From: Schauerella fraxinea
Lineage (GTDB): Bacteria > Pseudomonadota > Gammaproteobacteria > Burkholderiales > Burkholderiaceae_B
Reading direction: 5' to 3'
Assembly: GCA_030849965.1 (NCBI GenBank)
Contig: JAVDKL010000001.1
Coordinates: 1,160,554 to 1,224,553 of the forward strand
DNA length: 64,000 nt
Shown: positions 25,723-34,784 of the stretch, one piece after another
Layout: every line of letters begins with the position of its first letter
Position numbering within the stretch: position 1 is the first letter of the stretch
Position numbers and translations under genes: made by a program
Notes under the pieces: model-generated
The model's database searches: none
Seen by the model: only the letters and a program-made list of their open reading frames with translations
What the model was told of the DNA's origin: nothing

Positions 25723-27072
25723 TTATCGCAAGCGTGCGATTGCCCTGCTGACGACGGGGGTACCGTCGTTCAATCGAGCCAGATTGTCGTCGAGGTCATC
25801 GAGCGCGTAAAGATAATTGACCATCATGGCGCTTGACTGGGCAATCCCTTTCGCCGAGCGGTCGGCCGCCCAGTTGAGCCGCTCCACGCGGGCGCCGTTG
25901 CCCAGATGAAAGCGCGCGACGGGGTCCAACGGCTGACCATTCTTCATGCTGGACAGGTAATGCGCGGCTAGTTTGAAGGCCGCCCGCTGTACGACTTCGC
26001 TGGCGCTGCCACGCGCCGCCTTCTGCAGCCGGGCCACCCAGCGCTCGCCGTCGGGCAAGCGGCCGCGCGGGCGTGCCTCCGGCTTTTCACGCAACAGCTT
26101 TTCGATTGCCGGTGCATCCTGCTTCGCCAGCCAATCGTTGAAGCCAGGAATCGGCGACAGCGTGGCGAACGACTTGAGCTTCGGCAGATCCTCGACCATG
26201 GCATCGATCACGCGCTTGAGCAGAAAATTGCCGAAGCTGATACCACGCAGCCCCGCCTGGGTATTGGAAATGGAATAGAAAATGGCCCATCGCGCGCGGT
26301 CGAGATCCCCGGACGGCGCCTGCGTATCCAGCAACGACTGCACGTTATCCGCCATGGTGGGCGAAAACGCGACCTCGACAAAAATCAGCGGCACATCCGG
26401 CATTTTGGGATGGAAATAGGCATAGCAACGGCGGTCGCCCGCCACACGATGCCGTAGATCGTCCCACGACTGGATCTCGTGAACCGCCTCATACACGATC
26501 AGCTTTTCGAGCAGAGAGGCTGGCGAATCCCACGTCAAGCGGCGCAGCTCGAGCAAACCCACGTCAAACCAGGCCGACAGCAGATCCTGCAGTGTGCTGT
26601 CGAAAGCCGGGAGACCCGGCACCTGCTTGCGCCACTTGAGCATATCCGTGCGCAGTGCCACCAGAAATCGCAGTCCATCGGGCAGCGCATTCAAGCGCTT
26701 GAACAGGCGCTGGCCGCCGCCGATGTCGGCATCGTCGATCGATTGGGCGGTCTGAGCCAGGGTGGTGAGCAAGGCCCGCCGCACGCGCGCGTCGGCAGCC
26801 AGATAAGCCGCGCTCCACTCGCGCGCCAGGCGATTGGCGGCAACGTCGGTAAGCCGGGCCGAGAGCAGCGCCTGCGCCTGCGCGGGCGTGAAGCTCGCGT
26901 CGCGATCCCAAAGCCGACCGATGCGGGCCATCAACCCGCTTGCCCCGGCGACTGCCGCAGAGGCGTCATCAGCACCCTCACCCGATGCGGGCGTGGAACT
27001 GACGGGCTTTCCCACAGAAGTGGATTTACCGGAAGGCGCGCGACCGGCGGCACGCGGATCTGGGGACGACAT
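25723..27072 (-). CDS. Malonyl-CoA decarboxylase
   Basis: This 449-residue MCD-family enzyme releases CO2 from malonyl-CoA to give acetyl-CoA. It has an all-helical N-terminal half and a GNAT-like catalytic half containing CYAYFHPKMPDVPLIFVEVA. ATLSPIPGFNDWL carries the catalytic Ser-Pro-Ile-Pro-Gly block and DPVARFHLGNGARVERLNW the catalytic His. The first 50 residues are Ser/Gly/Ala-rich and probably disordered. With matB it forms a two-step route from malonate to acetyl-CoA. No malonate carrier is adjacent. Confidence 0.94.
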   Translation of the reverse strand: MSSPDPRAAGRAPSGKSTSVGKPVSSTPASGEGADDASAAVAGASGLMARIGRLWDRDASFTPAQAQALLSARLTDVAANRLAREWSAAYLAADARVRRALLTTLAQTAQSIDDADIGGGQRLFKRLNALPDGLRFLVALRTDMLKWRKQVPGLPAFDSTLQDLLSAWFDVGLLELRRLTWDSPASLLEKLIVYEAVHEIQSWDDLRHRVAGDRRCYAYFHPKMPDVPLIFVEVAFSPTMADNVQSLLDTQAPSGDLDRARWAIFYSISNTQAGLRGISFGNFLLKRVIDAMVEDLPKLKSFATLSPIPGFNDWLAKQDAPAIEKLLREKPEARPRGRLPDGERWVARLQKAARGSASEVVQRAAFKLAAHYLSSMKNGQPLDPVARFHLGNGARVERLNWAADRSAKGIAQSSAMMVNYLYALDDLDDNLARLNDGTPVVSRAIARLR

Positions 27073-27326
27073 GGCTACACTCCGACGTTTTTCCCGCCCG
27101 ACGCAGGGCGCGCCGGGACAAACAAACTTAGAAGATGTTAGCAGTCGTTGAGCGAATGTTGAAGGTGCGTTAGCGCGAAATTGCTACCTTTGACGACCAA
27201 ACATCGCGGTATTTTCGACTGACTGTGAGACCCATCGGACTGATCGCCGCAGGTTGCAGCGCCTGTCAGGCTAAAGCGGCCGTTTGTCAGTTCGGCGGTT
27301 GGCCATTGGCGCGACCCGAACCACAG

Positions 27327-28109
27327 CTACACGCTGAACACGCCGTCTTTCGCATACGCCATCAACGCGCTCGCCCAGCGGCGCGCCGGCAGGCCGAATT
27401 GCGCTTCGACCTCCTCGGCCCTGGCCATCAATGTTTCCGCCTCGATGGCGATCGGCGGCCCGGTAAAGGCCAGGGCAATACGGTTGCCTGCGTCGATTTC
27501 GGGCAGCAGCACCACCCGCTTATCGAAGGCGCGTTCGATATGATCGATGTTGCGCGGAAAGCTATCGTGGTCGCCAAACAGATTGACGGTCATCACACCG
27601 ACGTCCCCCAACGCACGCCGGCAGTCGCGATAAAACGCCACGCTGTCGCGCACCGGACCGCGGGCCTCGGCGTCATACAGATCGACCATCAAAATGGGCG
27701 TGCGGCCGCGATTGAGCGGATCGGCCACCCAGGCGGCGGCATCCATATGTTCGACGTCGAGGCGCGCTTGCGGCGGCAGTTTGAAGAACATCTGACACGC
27801 GCTGGTCACCCGTGGATTCCACTCTACGGCCAGGACCTGACTGCGGGTACGCTTGAGGCAGAATCGGGCCAGCGAACCCGCACCCAAACCCAGCAATCCG
27901 ATCGCGTCGGTGCCCTTGGGCGGCGCCAGGAACAATAACCACGCCATCATCTGCGCGGTGTATTCGAGCACCAGTTCGGTAGGTGCCCGCACCACCATGG
28001 CACCCTGTATCCAGGCCGTATTGAAGTGCAAATACCGCACGCCATCCGATTCGGACAGCGTGGGTTCGTCGAGTTCGGTGGGGAGCGAGTAGGCAGGCAT
28101 GGGCGGCAT
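27327..28109 (-). CDS. Spermidine-synthase-like SAM-binding protein
   Basis: This product of about 260 residues has a Rossmann methyltransferase/spermidine synthase fold. The nucleotide loop reads AIGLLGLGAGSLARFCLK, followed by VEWNPRVTSACQMFF and an acidic DLYDAEARGPV in the position of the catalytic region. Bacterial members of this group are usually annotated as spermidine synthase family but many lack polyamine activity. Three in-frame ATGs lie close together (28127, 28109, 28100) with no clear ribosome-binding site, so the start is uncertain. It follows the thiolase gene on the same strand after 19 bases. Confidence 0.8.
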   Translation of the reverse strand: MPPMPAYSLPTELDEPTLSESDGVRYLHFNTAWIQGAMVVRAPTELVLEYTAQMMAWLLFLAPPKGTDAIGLLGLGAGSLARFCLKRTRSQVLAVEWNPRVTSACQMFFKLPPQARLDVEHMDAAAWVADPLNRGRTPILMVDLYDAEARGPVRDSVAFYRDCRRALGDVGVMTVNLFGDHDSFPRNIDHIERAFDKRVVLLPEIDAGNRIALAFTGPPIAIEAETLMARAEEVEAQFGLPARRWASALMAYAKDGVFSV

Positions 28110-28128
28110 TGTAGCCAGCCCAGCCACT

Positions 28129-29310
28129 TTAGATGCGCTCGAAGATCGCCGCGATCCCCTGACCGCCCCCGATGCACATCGTCACTAATGCATAACGGCC
28201 CTTGATGCGTTGCAGTTCGTGCAACGCCTTGACCGTGATGATGGCACCAGTGGCGCCGATGGGATGGCCCAGCGCGATGCCGCTGCCGTTGGGATTGACG
28301 CGCGCCGGATCGAATTCGAGCGCTTTCGCCACCGCGCAGGCTTGAGCGGCAAATGCCTCGTTGGCTTCGATCACGTCCATCTGATCGATGGTGAGTCCGG
28401 CGCGCTTCAACGCGGCTTGCGTCGCCGGTACCGGGCCGATGCCCATGATTTTAGGATCGACGCCGGCGTGCCCATAGGCCACCAACCGCGCCAGGGGTTG
28501 CACGCCGCGCTTGCTGGCCACATCCGCGTTCATGAGCACGATGGCGCCCGCGCCATCGTTGATGCCCGAAGCGTTGCCTGCGGTCACCGTACCGTTTTCC
28601 TTCTGGAATACGGTTTTGAGCTTGCTCAGGCTTTCGAGCGTCACATCGCGGCGCACATGCTCATCCGTGTCGAACGAGGTTTCGCCCTTGCGGGTTTTGA
28701 GCACGACCGGCACGATCTGATCGCGAAAATAGCCGGCGTCGATCGCAGCCGCGGCACGACGGTGCGATTCGACCGCCAGCGCATCCTGCGCGGCTCGAGC
28801 GATGCCAAATTTGGCGGCCACATTTTCCGCCGTCACGCCCATGTGCGAACGATCGAAAGGATCGGACAAGGCGCCCGTCATCATGTCGAGCAATACGCTG
28901 TCGCCCATCCGCGCGCCAAAGCGATGTGCAGGCGAAATATAAGGGGCGCGACTCATGCTTTCGGCACCCGCGCCCACGGCGATCTCGGCGTCGCCCAGCA
29001 AGATGGATTGCGACGCCGAAATGATGGCCTGCAGGCCCGAGCCGCACAGGCGATTGACGTTGAAGGCGGGCGTCTCTTTGGCCAAGCCGGCACCCAAGGT
29101 CGATACCCGGGAGAGGTACATGTCGCGAGGTTCGGTATTGATGACGTGTCCGACGGCGACATGTCCCACTTCGTCCGCGCCCACACCGGCGCGCGCAACG
29201 GCTTCGCGGATGACGGTGGCGCCCAGATCCGACGGCGGCACATCTTTGAGACTGCCGCCAAAATCGCCGATGGCGGTACGGACGGCGGCGGCAACGATTA
29301 CTTCAGTCAT
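28129..29310 (-). CDS. Acetyl-CoA acetyltransferase (thiolase)
   Basis: This 393-residue thiolase condenses two acetyl-CoA molecules to acetoacetyl-CoA or runs the reverse cleavage. Nucleophile C89 is in NRLCGSGLQAI, the His in GIALGHPIGATGA, and the second Cys in VTMCIGGGQGIA. The ATG at 29310 has AAAGGA upstream; an in-frame extension is not supported. It is divergent from the acyl-CoA dehydrogenase pair across a 383-bp region. AtoB and PhaA functions cannot be separated from sequence alone. Confidence 0.94.
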   Translation of the reverse strand: MTEVIVAAAVRTAIGDFGGSLKDVPPSDLGATVIREAVARAGVGADEVGHVAVGHVINTEPRDMYLSRVSTLGAGLAKETPAFNVNRLCGSGLQAIISASQSILLGDAEIAVGAGAESMSRAPYISPAHRFGARMGDSVLLDMMTGALSDPFDRSHMGVTAENVAAKFGIARAAQDALAVESHRRAAAAIDAGYFRDQIVPVVLKTRKGETSFDTDEHVRRDVTLESLSKLKTVFQKENGTVTAGNASGINDGAGAIVLMNADVASKRGVQPLARLVAYGHAGVDPKIMGIGPVPATQAALKRAGLTIDQMDVIEANEAFAAQACAVAKALEFDPARVNPNGSGIALGHPIGATGAIITVKALHELQRIKGRYALVTMCIGGGQGIAAIFERI

Positions 29311-29693
29311 AACGATCCTTTGCGAGGCGCGACGCATGAAGCGACGCTCGATCTCTATAGTAGTCATCCCAGACCGCACTTTTCAATGGACGTATTGGCT
29401 GCCTGTCCGTCGGGCGGTCAGCGCGGACGCCGCATGCCCAATCGATCGTTTTCCTAGAGCGCCGCCATGGGCCGCGGTGGTGCACGGCCGGCAGTCCGGT
29501 TGATGGCCGAACCCCTCCAGTTGAAAACGTGGGCGATAACGAAATCCTATCAAAAGTGCGCAAAAGAATATTAGACAGCGATGGCTCGAGCGCCGATAGT
29601 CGTCGCACGCCCGGCGTGTACGCCGCCACTCCCTGACGACAGCACGGCACGCGGCGCGCCCCACTATCGGCGTTACGCAGCTTTCAGCCCATC
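29311..29693. other. Divergent intergenic region with no gene
   Basis: These 383 bases separate the thiolase and acyl-CoA dehydrogenase starts. I see no convincing gene. The middle is AT-richer (around 29530-29575) and could hold promoters. The right side contains a perfect widely spaced 10-bp inverted repeat, listed separately. Confidence 0.6.
29591..29672. repeat. Perfect 10-bp inverted repeat with 62-bp spacer
   Basis: CGCCGATAGT (29591-29600) and ACTATCGGCG (29663-29672) are exact reverse complements. The spacer contains an inner imperfect palindrome, GGCGTGTACGCC. The position just before the acyl-CoA dehydrogenase ATG suggests paired operator half-sites or a long hairpin in the leader. 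No function is shown. Confidence 0.5.
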
Positions 29694-30848
29694 ATGATTA
29701 CCGCACTCGATCTTGCTTATGTTCCTGAAGAAGACGAACGTCTGCGCGAGCACGTGCGCACGTTTCTCGACGAACGACTGGCCAACACGCCACCGGATAT
29801 TCGCGCGCGCTCTTGGATGGGGTTTGACGCGGCATTCAGCCGCGCACTCGCCGAACGCGGCTGGCTGGGCTTGACCCTGCCCCGTCAATACGGCGGCGCC
29901 GAGCGCAGCGGCTATGCGCGCTTCGTGTTAACCGAAGAACTGCTCGCCAGCGGCGCGCCCGTGTGTGCGCATTGGATTGCCGACCGCCAGAGCGGACCGC
30001 TGATATTGCGTTATGGCACGGCCGCACAGAAGGACTTTTATCTGCCACGAATCTGCCGCGCCGAAGCCTTCTTCTGCATCGGCATGAGTGAACCCAACAG
30101 CGGCTCGGATCTGGCCAGCATCGGCAGCCGCGCGATGCCACGCGATGCCGGCGGTTGGGTATTGAACGGCAGCAAAATCTGGACGACCTACGCCCACAAA
30201 GCGCACTACATGATCGCGCTGGTGCGTACATCCGGCGATGCTGCCGCACGGCATGCCGGGCTGTCGCAAGTCATTGTCGATCTCTCCCTGCCTGGCGTCA
30301 CGGTGCGTCCGATCGAAGATCTGGCAGGCGACGCGCACTTTTCGGAAGTGTTTTTCGAAGACGTCATCCTGAACGAGGATGCGTTGATCGGCACGGAGGG
30401 CGACGGCTGGGCGCAGGTCAACGCCGAACTCGCCTTCGAGCGCAGCGGCCCCGAACGCATTTACTCCAGCATGGTGCTTCTGGAAACCTGGATCGACGCG
30501 TTGCGGGCCGACGATGACGTCGATGCGCACGCCGTTGCGCTACTGGGCAGCTTGCTGGCCCGCTTGGCCTGCCTGCGCGCGCTGTCGCTCTCGATCGCCG
30601 GCAGACTCACGCGCGGCGAATCGCCCGCACTGGAAGCCACCTTGATCAAGGATCTGGGCACGGAACTGGAACAGGACATGCCAAGGCTGATTGCCGATGC
30701 CCTCGGCGCCCGGCCCGAGAAACCCGTGCCCGAACCGCTATTGCGCACGCTGCGTTATCTCGAATCGGTAAGCCCGACCTTCTCATTGCGCGGCGGCACG
30801 CGTGAAATTTTGCGCGGCATCATTGCGCGCGGCCTCGGCTTGCGCTAA
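29694..30848 (+). CDS. Acyl-CoA dehydrogenase, subunit 1 of a pair
   Basis: This 384-residue flavoprotein of the acyl-CoA dehydrogenase superfamily contains FCIGMSEPNSGSDLASI (substrate/FAD loop), GWVLNGSKIWTTYAH and a C-terminal SLRGGTREILRGIIARGLG. It is followed after 16 bases by a second, divergent acyl-CoA dehydrogenase, an arrangement common for heteromeric enzymes in proteobacteria and actinobacteria. The acyl substrate is unknown. Confidence 0.92.
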   Translation: MITALDLAYVPEEDERLREHVRTFLDERLANTPPDIRARSWMGFDAAFSRALAERGWLGLTLPRQYGGAERSGYARFVLTEELLASGAPVCAHWIADRQSGPLILRYGTAAQKDFYLPRICRAEAFFCIGMSEPNSGSDLASIGSRAMPRDAGGWVLNGSKIWTTYAHKAHYMIALVRTSGDAAARHAGLSQVIVDLSLPGVTVRPIEDLAGDAHFSEVFFEDVILNEDALIGTEGDGWAQVNAELAFERSGPERIYSSMVLLETWIDALRADDDVDAHAVALLGSLLARLACLRALSLSIAGRLTRGESPALEATLIKDLGTELEQDMPRLIADALGARPEKPVPEPLLRTLRYLESVSPTFSLRGGTREILRGIIARGLGLR

Positions 30849-30864
30849 CGCTTTCGGAATCGAC

Positions 30865-32004
30865 ATGGACGATATGTTTGGAGACGCGGCCGAACGCCTG
30901 TTTGCCGCGACATTTACCCCGGCGTTGCAACGCGCCGCAGTTGCTGGCGACCGAAGTCGCGATGGTGCGGGACGCAGCGATGACGATCGCGAAAGCAAGG
31001 CCAACGGCATTACCGTTGCCGATAACGACGGCGACAGTGCCCACCATGACGCCGCCATTGAAGCCGCCCTTGACGCCGCCTGGCTCGCCTGCGAGAACGC
31101 GGGGTTTGCCGATGCCCTGCTGCCCGAAGCGGCAGGCGGATCAGGGCTCACGCTGGACGCGCTTTTCACCACGGCGCTGGCTGCGGGCCGCCACGCCTTG
31201 CCGGTGCCGCTCATTCACACTGCCCTCATCGCGCCGGCCCTGCATGCCGCGGGGATAATGCGCCCCGCCGGTTCGATTGCCTTGGCGCCGTTCGCGCAAC
31301 GCGACGGCACGCACCTCCACGTCCGCGCGTTGCCCTGGGGCAAAACGGCACGGTGGGTGGTGGCACAATGCGCCGACGACACGCGGCTGCTTGATGTGAG
31401 CGAGGCGGTGATGACTGCCGACAGCGCCTATGGCAGCTTGCAAGCCGACCTGCGGTGGCCGCAGACGGCCGGGATTGCGGTGGCGATCGACAATGTGGCC
31501 ACCCTCGCCGCCACGGCCTACGCCGGCCAGATCGCGGGCGCGATGCAGCGGGTATTGGAGATGACGGTCGGCTATGCGGAGGACCGCAAGCAATTCGGAA
31601 AGAGCATCGGCAAGTTTCAGGCGATTCAGCAGCAACTCAGCGTGATGGCCGAACACGTGGCCGCCGCGCGCATCGGCGCGCAGATGGCTTTTCAATCCAC
31701 CACCGCGCAGCCCGATCCACTGCTGGCGGCCGTTGGCAAACGGGCCGCAAGCGCGGGCGCGCCAGTCATTGCCGCCACGGCGCATGCCGTGCATGGCGCC
31801 ATCGGCATTACGGCCGAATACGACTTGCATCGTTATACGCGGCTGCTGCATCAATGGCGGCACGCGGCCGGTAGCGAATCGTATTGGGACGCCCGCATCG
31901 GCCGAGCGGCGCTGGCCTCGTCCGACCGAGCGCTCGACTTCATGCGCCTCAAGCTCAATCCACACCCAGCATCGCATCGCGCAGACGCCCTGCCGACGCG
32001 CTAG
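30865..32004 (+). CDS. Acyl-CoA dehydrogenase, subunit 2 of a pair
   Basis: This 379-residue partner of the preceding enzyme has a conserved C-terminal domain: YAEDRKQFGKSIGKFQAIQ and AHAVHGAIGITAEYDLHRY. Its N-terminal domain is poorly conserved and carries an Asp/Ser/Arg-rich insertion near residues 30-70, unusual for the family. The ATG at 30865 was preferred because earlier in-frame sequence overlaps the previous gene. The 3' end overlaps the convergent LysR gene by 50 bases. Confidence 0.9.
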   Translation: MDDMFGDAAERLFAATFTPALQRAAVAGDRSRDGAGRSDDDRESKANGITVADNDGDSAHHDAAIEAALDAAWLACENAGFADALLPEAAGGSGLTLDALFTTALAAGRHALPVPLIHTALIAPALHAAGIMRPAGSIALAPFAQRDGTHLHVRALPWGKTARWVVAQCADDTRLLDVSEAVMTADSAYGSLQADLRWPQTAGIAVAIDNVATLAATAYAGQIAGAMQRVLEMTVGYAEDRKQFGKSIGKFQAIQQQLSVMAEHVAAARIGAQMAFQSTTAQPDPLLAAVGKRAASAGAPVIAATAHAVHGAIGITAEYDLHRYTRLLHQWRHAAGSESYWDARIGRAALASSDRALDFMRLKLNPHPASHRADALPTR

Positions 32005-32848
32005 CGCTATCGCGATTGATCACGATGGATAAACTCAACGCGCCGCGGGCGTCGTCATCGATCAGATCGATAAAGCGCACGTGGGGATTGCTGTAGGCGC
32101 GTGCCACGGCGGGCACCAGCGCCACGCCCATGCCGCTGGCCACCAGGCTTACCACCGTCTGCACCTGAATCGCTTCCTGACTCACGCGCGGTGAAAACCC
32201 CGCGCGCCGGCACAGCTCATGGGTCACGCTGAACAACCCGGGCACTTTATCGTGGGCGTAGAGCACGAAATCCTGCCCACGCAGCGCATGCAAGGCCACG
32301 CGCGCGGCGCCCGCCAACGCATGCCCCGTTGGCACCGCCAGAATCAGATCGTCGCGCTCGACCTGCGTGACCTCCAGATCCGGATCGTCGGCGATGGGAC
32401 CGCGGATCACGGCGGCATCGATTTCGTTGGCGCGCAGCATATCGATCAGCCGCACCGTGGTTTCTTCGCGCAATGCCAATTGCACTTGCGGATAGCGCGC
32501 GCGAAAACGCGGCAGGCACTGCGGCAGCAAGGCATAGGTCGCCGACCCCACGAAGCCCAGCCGCAAGTCACCGAGTTCGCCCAACGCCACGCGTCGTGCA
32601 GAGCGCCGCGCCTGATCGGCAAAGAACAGACTGCGGCGGGCGTCTTGCATCAGCGCCTCGCCCGCAGGGGTCATCGTTACCCCTTTGGCCGACCGATCCA
32701 GCAGCTTCACGCCCACCGCGTGCTCCAGCTTCTGGATCGACACCGACAACGCGGGTTGCGCGATGTGCAGCACGTCGGCCGCACGGCGAAAGCTGCCAAG
32801 CTCAGCAATGGCAACAAACTGACGAAGCTGACGCAAATCCACAGACAT
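31955..32848 (-). CDS. LysR-family transcriptional regulator
   Basis: This 297-residue LysR regulator has an N-terminal winged helix (LRQLRQFVAIAELGSFRRAA, then LHIAQPALSVSIQKLEHAVG) and a C-terminal co-inducer domain. It is divergent from the CaiB-MaoC-Bug operon with 71 bases between starts, so it probably controls that operon and itself. A dyad in the gap is a candidate site. It overlaps the second acyl-CoA dehydrogenase tail-to-tail. Confidence 0.95.
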   Translation of the reverse strand: MSVDLRQLRQFVAIAELGSFRRAADVLHIAQPALSVSIQKLEHAVGVKLLDRSAKGVTMTPAGEALMQDARRSLFFADQARRSARRVALGELGDLRLGFVGSATYALLPQCLPRFRARYPQVQLALREETTVRLIDMLRANEIDAAVIRGPIADDPDLEVTQVERDDLILAVPTGHALAGAARVALHALRGQDFVLYAHDKVPGLFSVTHELCRRAGFSPRVSQEAIQVQTVVSLVASGMGVALVPAVARAYSNPHVRFIDLIDDDARGALSLSIVINRDSASASAGRLRDAMLGVD

Positions 32849-32859
32849 AACGCAACGGT

Positions 32860-32880
32860 ATCGGTTGATATGAAACCTAT
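32860..32880. promoter_or_regulatory. Candidate LysR binding dyad
   Basis: ATCGGTT-N7-AACCTAT is a 21-base near-palindrome with one mismatched pair, placed between the divergent lysR and CaiB genes. The layout fits LysR-type sites. The call rests only on symmetry and position. Confidence 0.5.
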
Positions 32881-32919
32881 ATTAGACCGCTATACATAGC
32901 CCGACTAGCATCCCTGCGT

Positions 32920-34266
32920 ATGACCACACCTCATGCCTCGCCCGGCGGCGCCACCGCTGCGGCCGCAACTGCTCATGCAGACTCCACGCACGCAGACCCC
33001 ACGCACTCGGCGCCTTCCATCCCCACCGCCGCGCCCGGCGCCCTCTCCGGCGTGCGCATTCTGGATCTCACCACGGTGGTGTTCGGTCCCTATGCCTCGC
33101 AGATCCTGGGTGACTATGGCGCCGACGTGGTCAAGATCGAAGCCCCGGGCGGCGATTCCACCCGGCAGACGGGCCCCGCGCTCGAAGCCGGGCTCTCGGC
33201 CATTTTTCTGGGGATGAACCGCAACAAGCGCAGCGTGGTACTGGACCTCAAGCAGCCCGAGGCGCGTGCCGCCCTGCTCACCTTGATCGATCGCGCGGAC
33301 GTGATCATGCACAGCATGCGACCGCAAAAGATGGCCAAGCTCGGCCTGGACGCCGCCACGCTGTGCGCGCGCAATCCAAGGTTGATCTACGCCGGCTTGT
33401 ACGGCTTTGGCGCGGGTGGTGCCTACGACGGCCGCCCGGCTTACGACGACATCATCCAGGGCCTGTCCGGCGTGGCCGACATGATGGCGCGGCAAGGCGG
33501 CGCGCCGCGTTATCTGCCCACGATCGCCGCGGATAAAACCTGCGGCCTGATCGCCACGCACGCCATCCTGGCCGCGTTGTTCCAACGCGAACGCACCGGC
33601 CGCGGTCAGGCGATCGAAATTCCGATGTTTGAATCGATGACGTCTTTCATGCTGGTCGAACACATGTACGGCCGGCATCTGGTCGACGCCCCGCCCGAAG
33701 ACCGCACCGCCGGGTATCCACGCATGCTGGTGCCGTGGCGCCGGCCGTATCAAACCGCCGACGGCTATGCCTGCGTATTGCCTTACACGGATACGCACTG
33801 GCGCCTGTTCTTCACGCACGCCGGCCACCCCGAAGATGCCGACGATCCGCGCTTTGCATCGATCGCCTCGCGCACGCGTCATATCGGCGCGCTGTACGAA
33901 CGCGCGGGCGCGATCGTCGCCACGCAAACCACGGCGCATTGGCTGGCCCTGTGCGAACGCCTGGAAATTCCAGCGGCGCGCGTAAACGGTCTGGACGAAC
34001 TGGAAGACGATCCGCATTTGGCGAGCGTGGGCTTTTTCGTCGACCTCGAACAGAACGGCCACCACTACCGCTTCACACGCAATCCCGTCACCTTGGCCGA
34101 CTCGCATGTGGTGCCCACGATGCCGCCGCATCTGGGCGCGCACACCCGCGAGATCCTGCGCGAAGCAGGGCTGGACCCCGCTCATATCGAAGCCATGCTG
34201 GCCAAGGGTGCGGCGATCGATCGCGCCTCGGCTGCCACCCCCCCACACAAGGAGCACACCCCATGA
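32920..34266 (+). CDS. CaiB/BaiF family CoA-transferase
   Basis: This 448-residue class III CoA-transferase moves CoA between carboxylic acids through an aspartyl-CoA intermediate. The family start is GVRILDLTTVVFGPYASQIL, and the probable nucleophile Asp is in TIAADKTCGLIA. The first 45 residues are an Ala/His/Thr/Pro-rich extension not normal for the family; a later start cannot be excluded. Its stop overlaps the MaoC start (ATGA), indicating coupling. Confidence 0.92.
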   Translation: MTTPHASPGGATAAAATAHADSTHADPTHSAPSIPTAAPGALSGVRILDLTTVVFGPYASQILGDYGADVVKIEAPGGDSTRQTGPALEAGLSAIFLGMNRNKRSVVLDLKQPEARAALLTLIDRADVIMHSMRPQKMAKLGLDAATLCARNPRLIYAGLYGFGAGGAYDGRPAYDDIIQGLSGVADMMARQGGAPRYLPTIAADKTCGLIATHAILAALFQRERTGRGQAIEIPMFESMTSFMLVEHMYGRHLVDAPPEDRTAGYPRMLVPWRRPYQTADGYACVLPYTDTHWRLFFTHAGHPEDADDPRFASIASRTRHIGALYERAGAIVATQTTAHWLALCERLEIPAARVNGLDELEDDPHLASVGFFVDLEQNGHHYRFTRNPVTLADSHVVPTMPPHLGAHTREILREAGLDPAHIEAMLAKGAAIDRASAATPPHKEHTP

Positions 34267-34730
34267 CCGAACAACGCCCCACCACGCTGCTGGGCCGCGG
34301 CTTTTACTGGCAGGAAATCGAGGTTGGCCAACGCTTCCATACCTTCAAGCGCACGGTGACCGAAACAGACATCATCAATTTCATCAGCGCCACCGGCATG
34401 CTGGAAACGATTTTCATCGACACCACTTTCGAGCACGGTGCCATCCAGGGTCGGCCGGTGCCGGGTGCCCTGACCTATGGTTTGATCGAAGGCATATTGA
34501 TGCAGACGATGGTGCAAGGCACCGGCTTGGCCCTGCTCGAAGTACACAAGAAAATGCTGGGTCCGGTCGTGGCCGGCGACACCATCTGGGCCGAAGTTGA
34601 AGTGACCGGCGTACGCCCCACATCCAAGCTCAATCGCGCCGTGGTGACGTCGGCCATTACCGTAAAAAATCAACATGGCAAAGCCGTGATGGATTACACC
34701 GCCGTGCGCATGCTGGCTGGGCAACCCTAG
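34263..34730 (+). CDS. MaoC-family hot-dog dehydratase
   Basis: This 155-residue single hot-dog domain protein belongs to the MaoC/enoyl-CoA hydratase group. It probably hydrates or dehydrates the acyl-CoA made by the CaiB enzyme. The fold shows in VTETDIINFISATGM, AIQGRPVPGALTYG and MVQGTGLALLEVHKKMLGPV. The classical catalytic Asp-His pair of R-hydratases is not obvious, so the reaction is uncertain. It overlaps the CaiB gene by four bases. Confidence 0.87.
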   Translation: MTEQRPTTLLGRGFYWQEIEVGQRFHTFKRTVTETDIINFISATGMLETIFIDTTFEHGAIQGRPVPGALTYGLIEGILMQTMVQGTGLALLEVHKKMLGPVVAGDTIWAEVEVTGVRPTSKLNRAVVTSAITVKNQHGKAVMDYTAVRMLAGQP

Positions 34731-34784
34731 CCGCGCCGTGCTTTCCCGCCTTGTCAGGCCCACCACCAAAATAACGGAGACAAC

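Noticed and set aside
27264-27289. Two TGTCA words near the spermidine-synthase-like gene as a Pho box
   Set aside because: Their spacing is 21 bases, not a multiple of 11, and the rest of the half-sites do not match.
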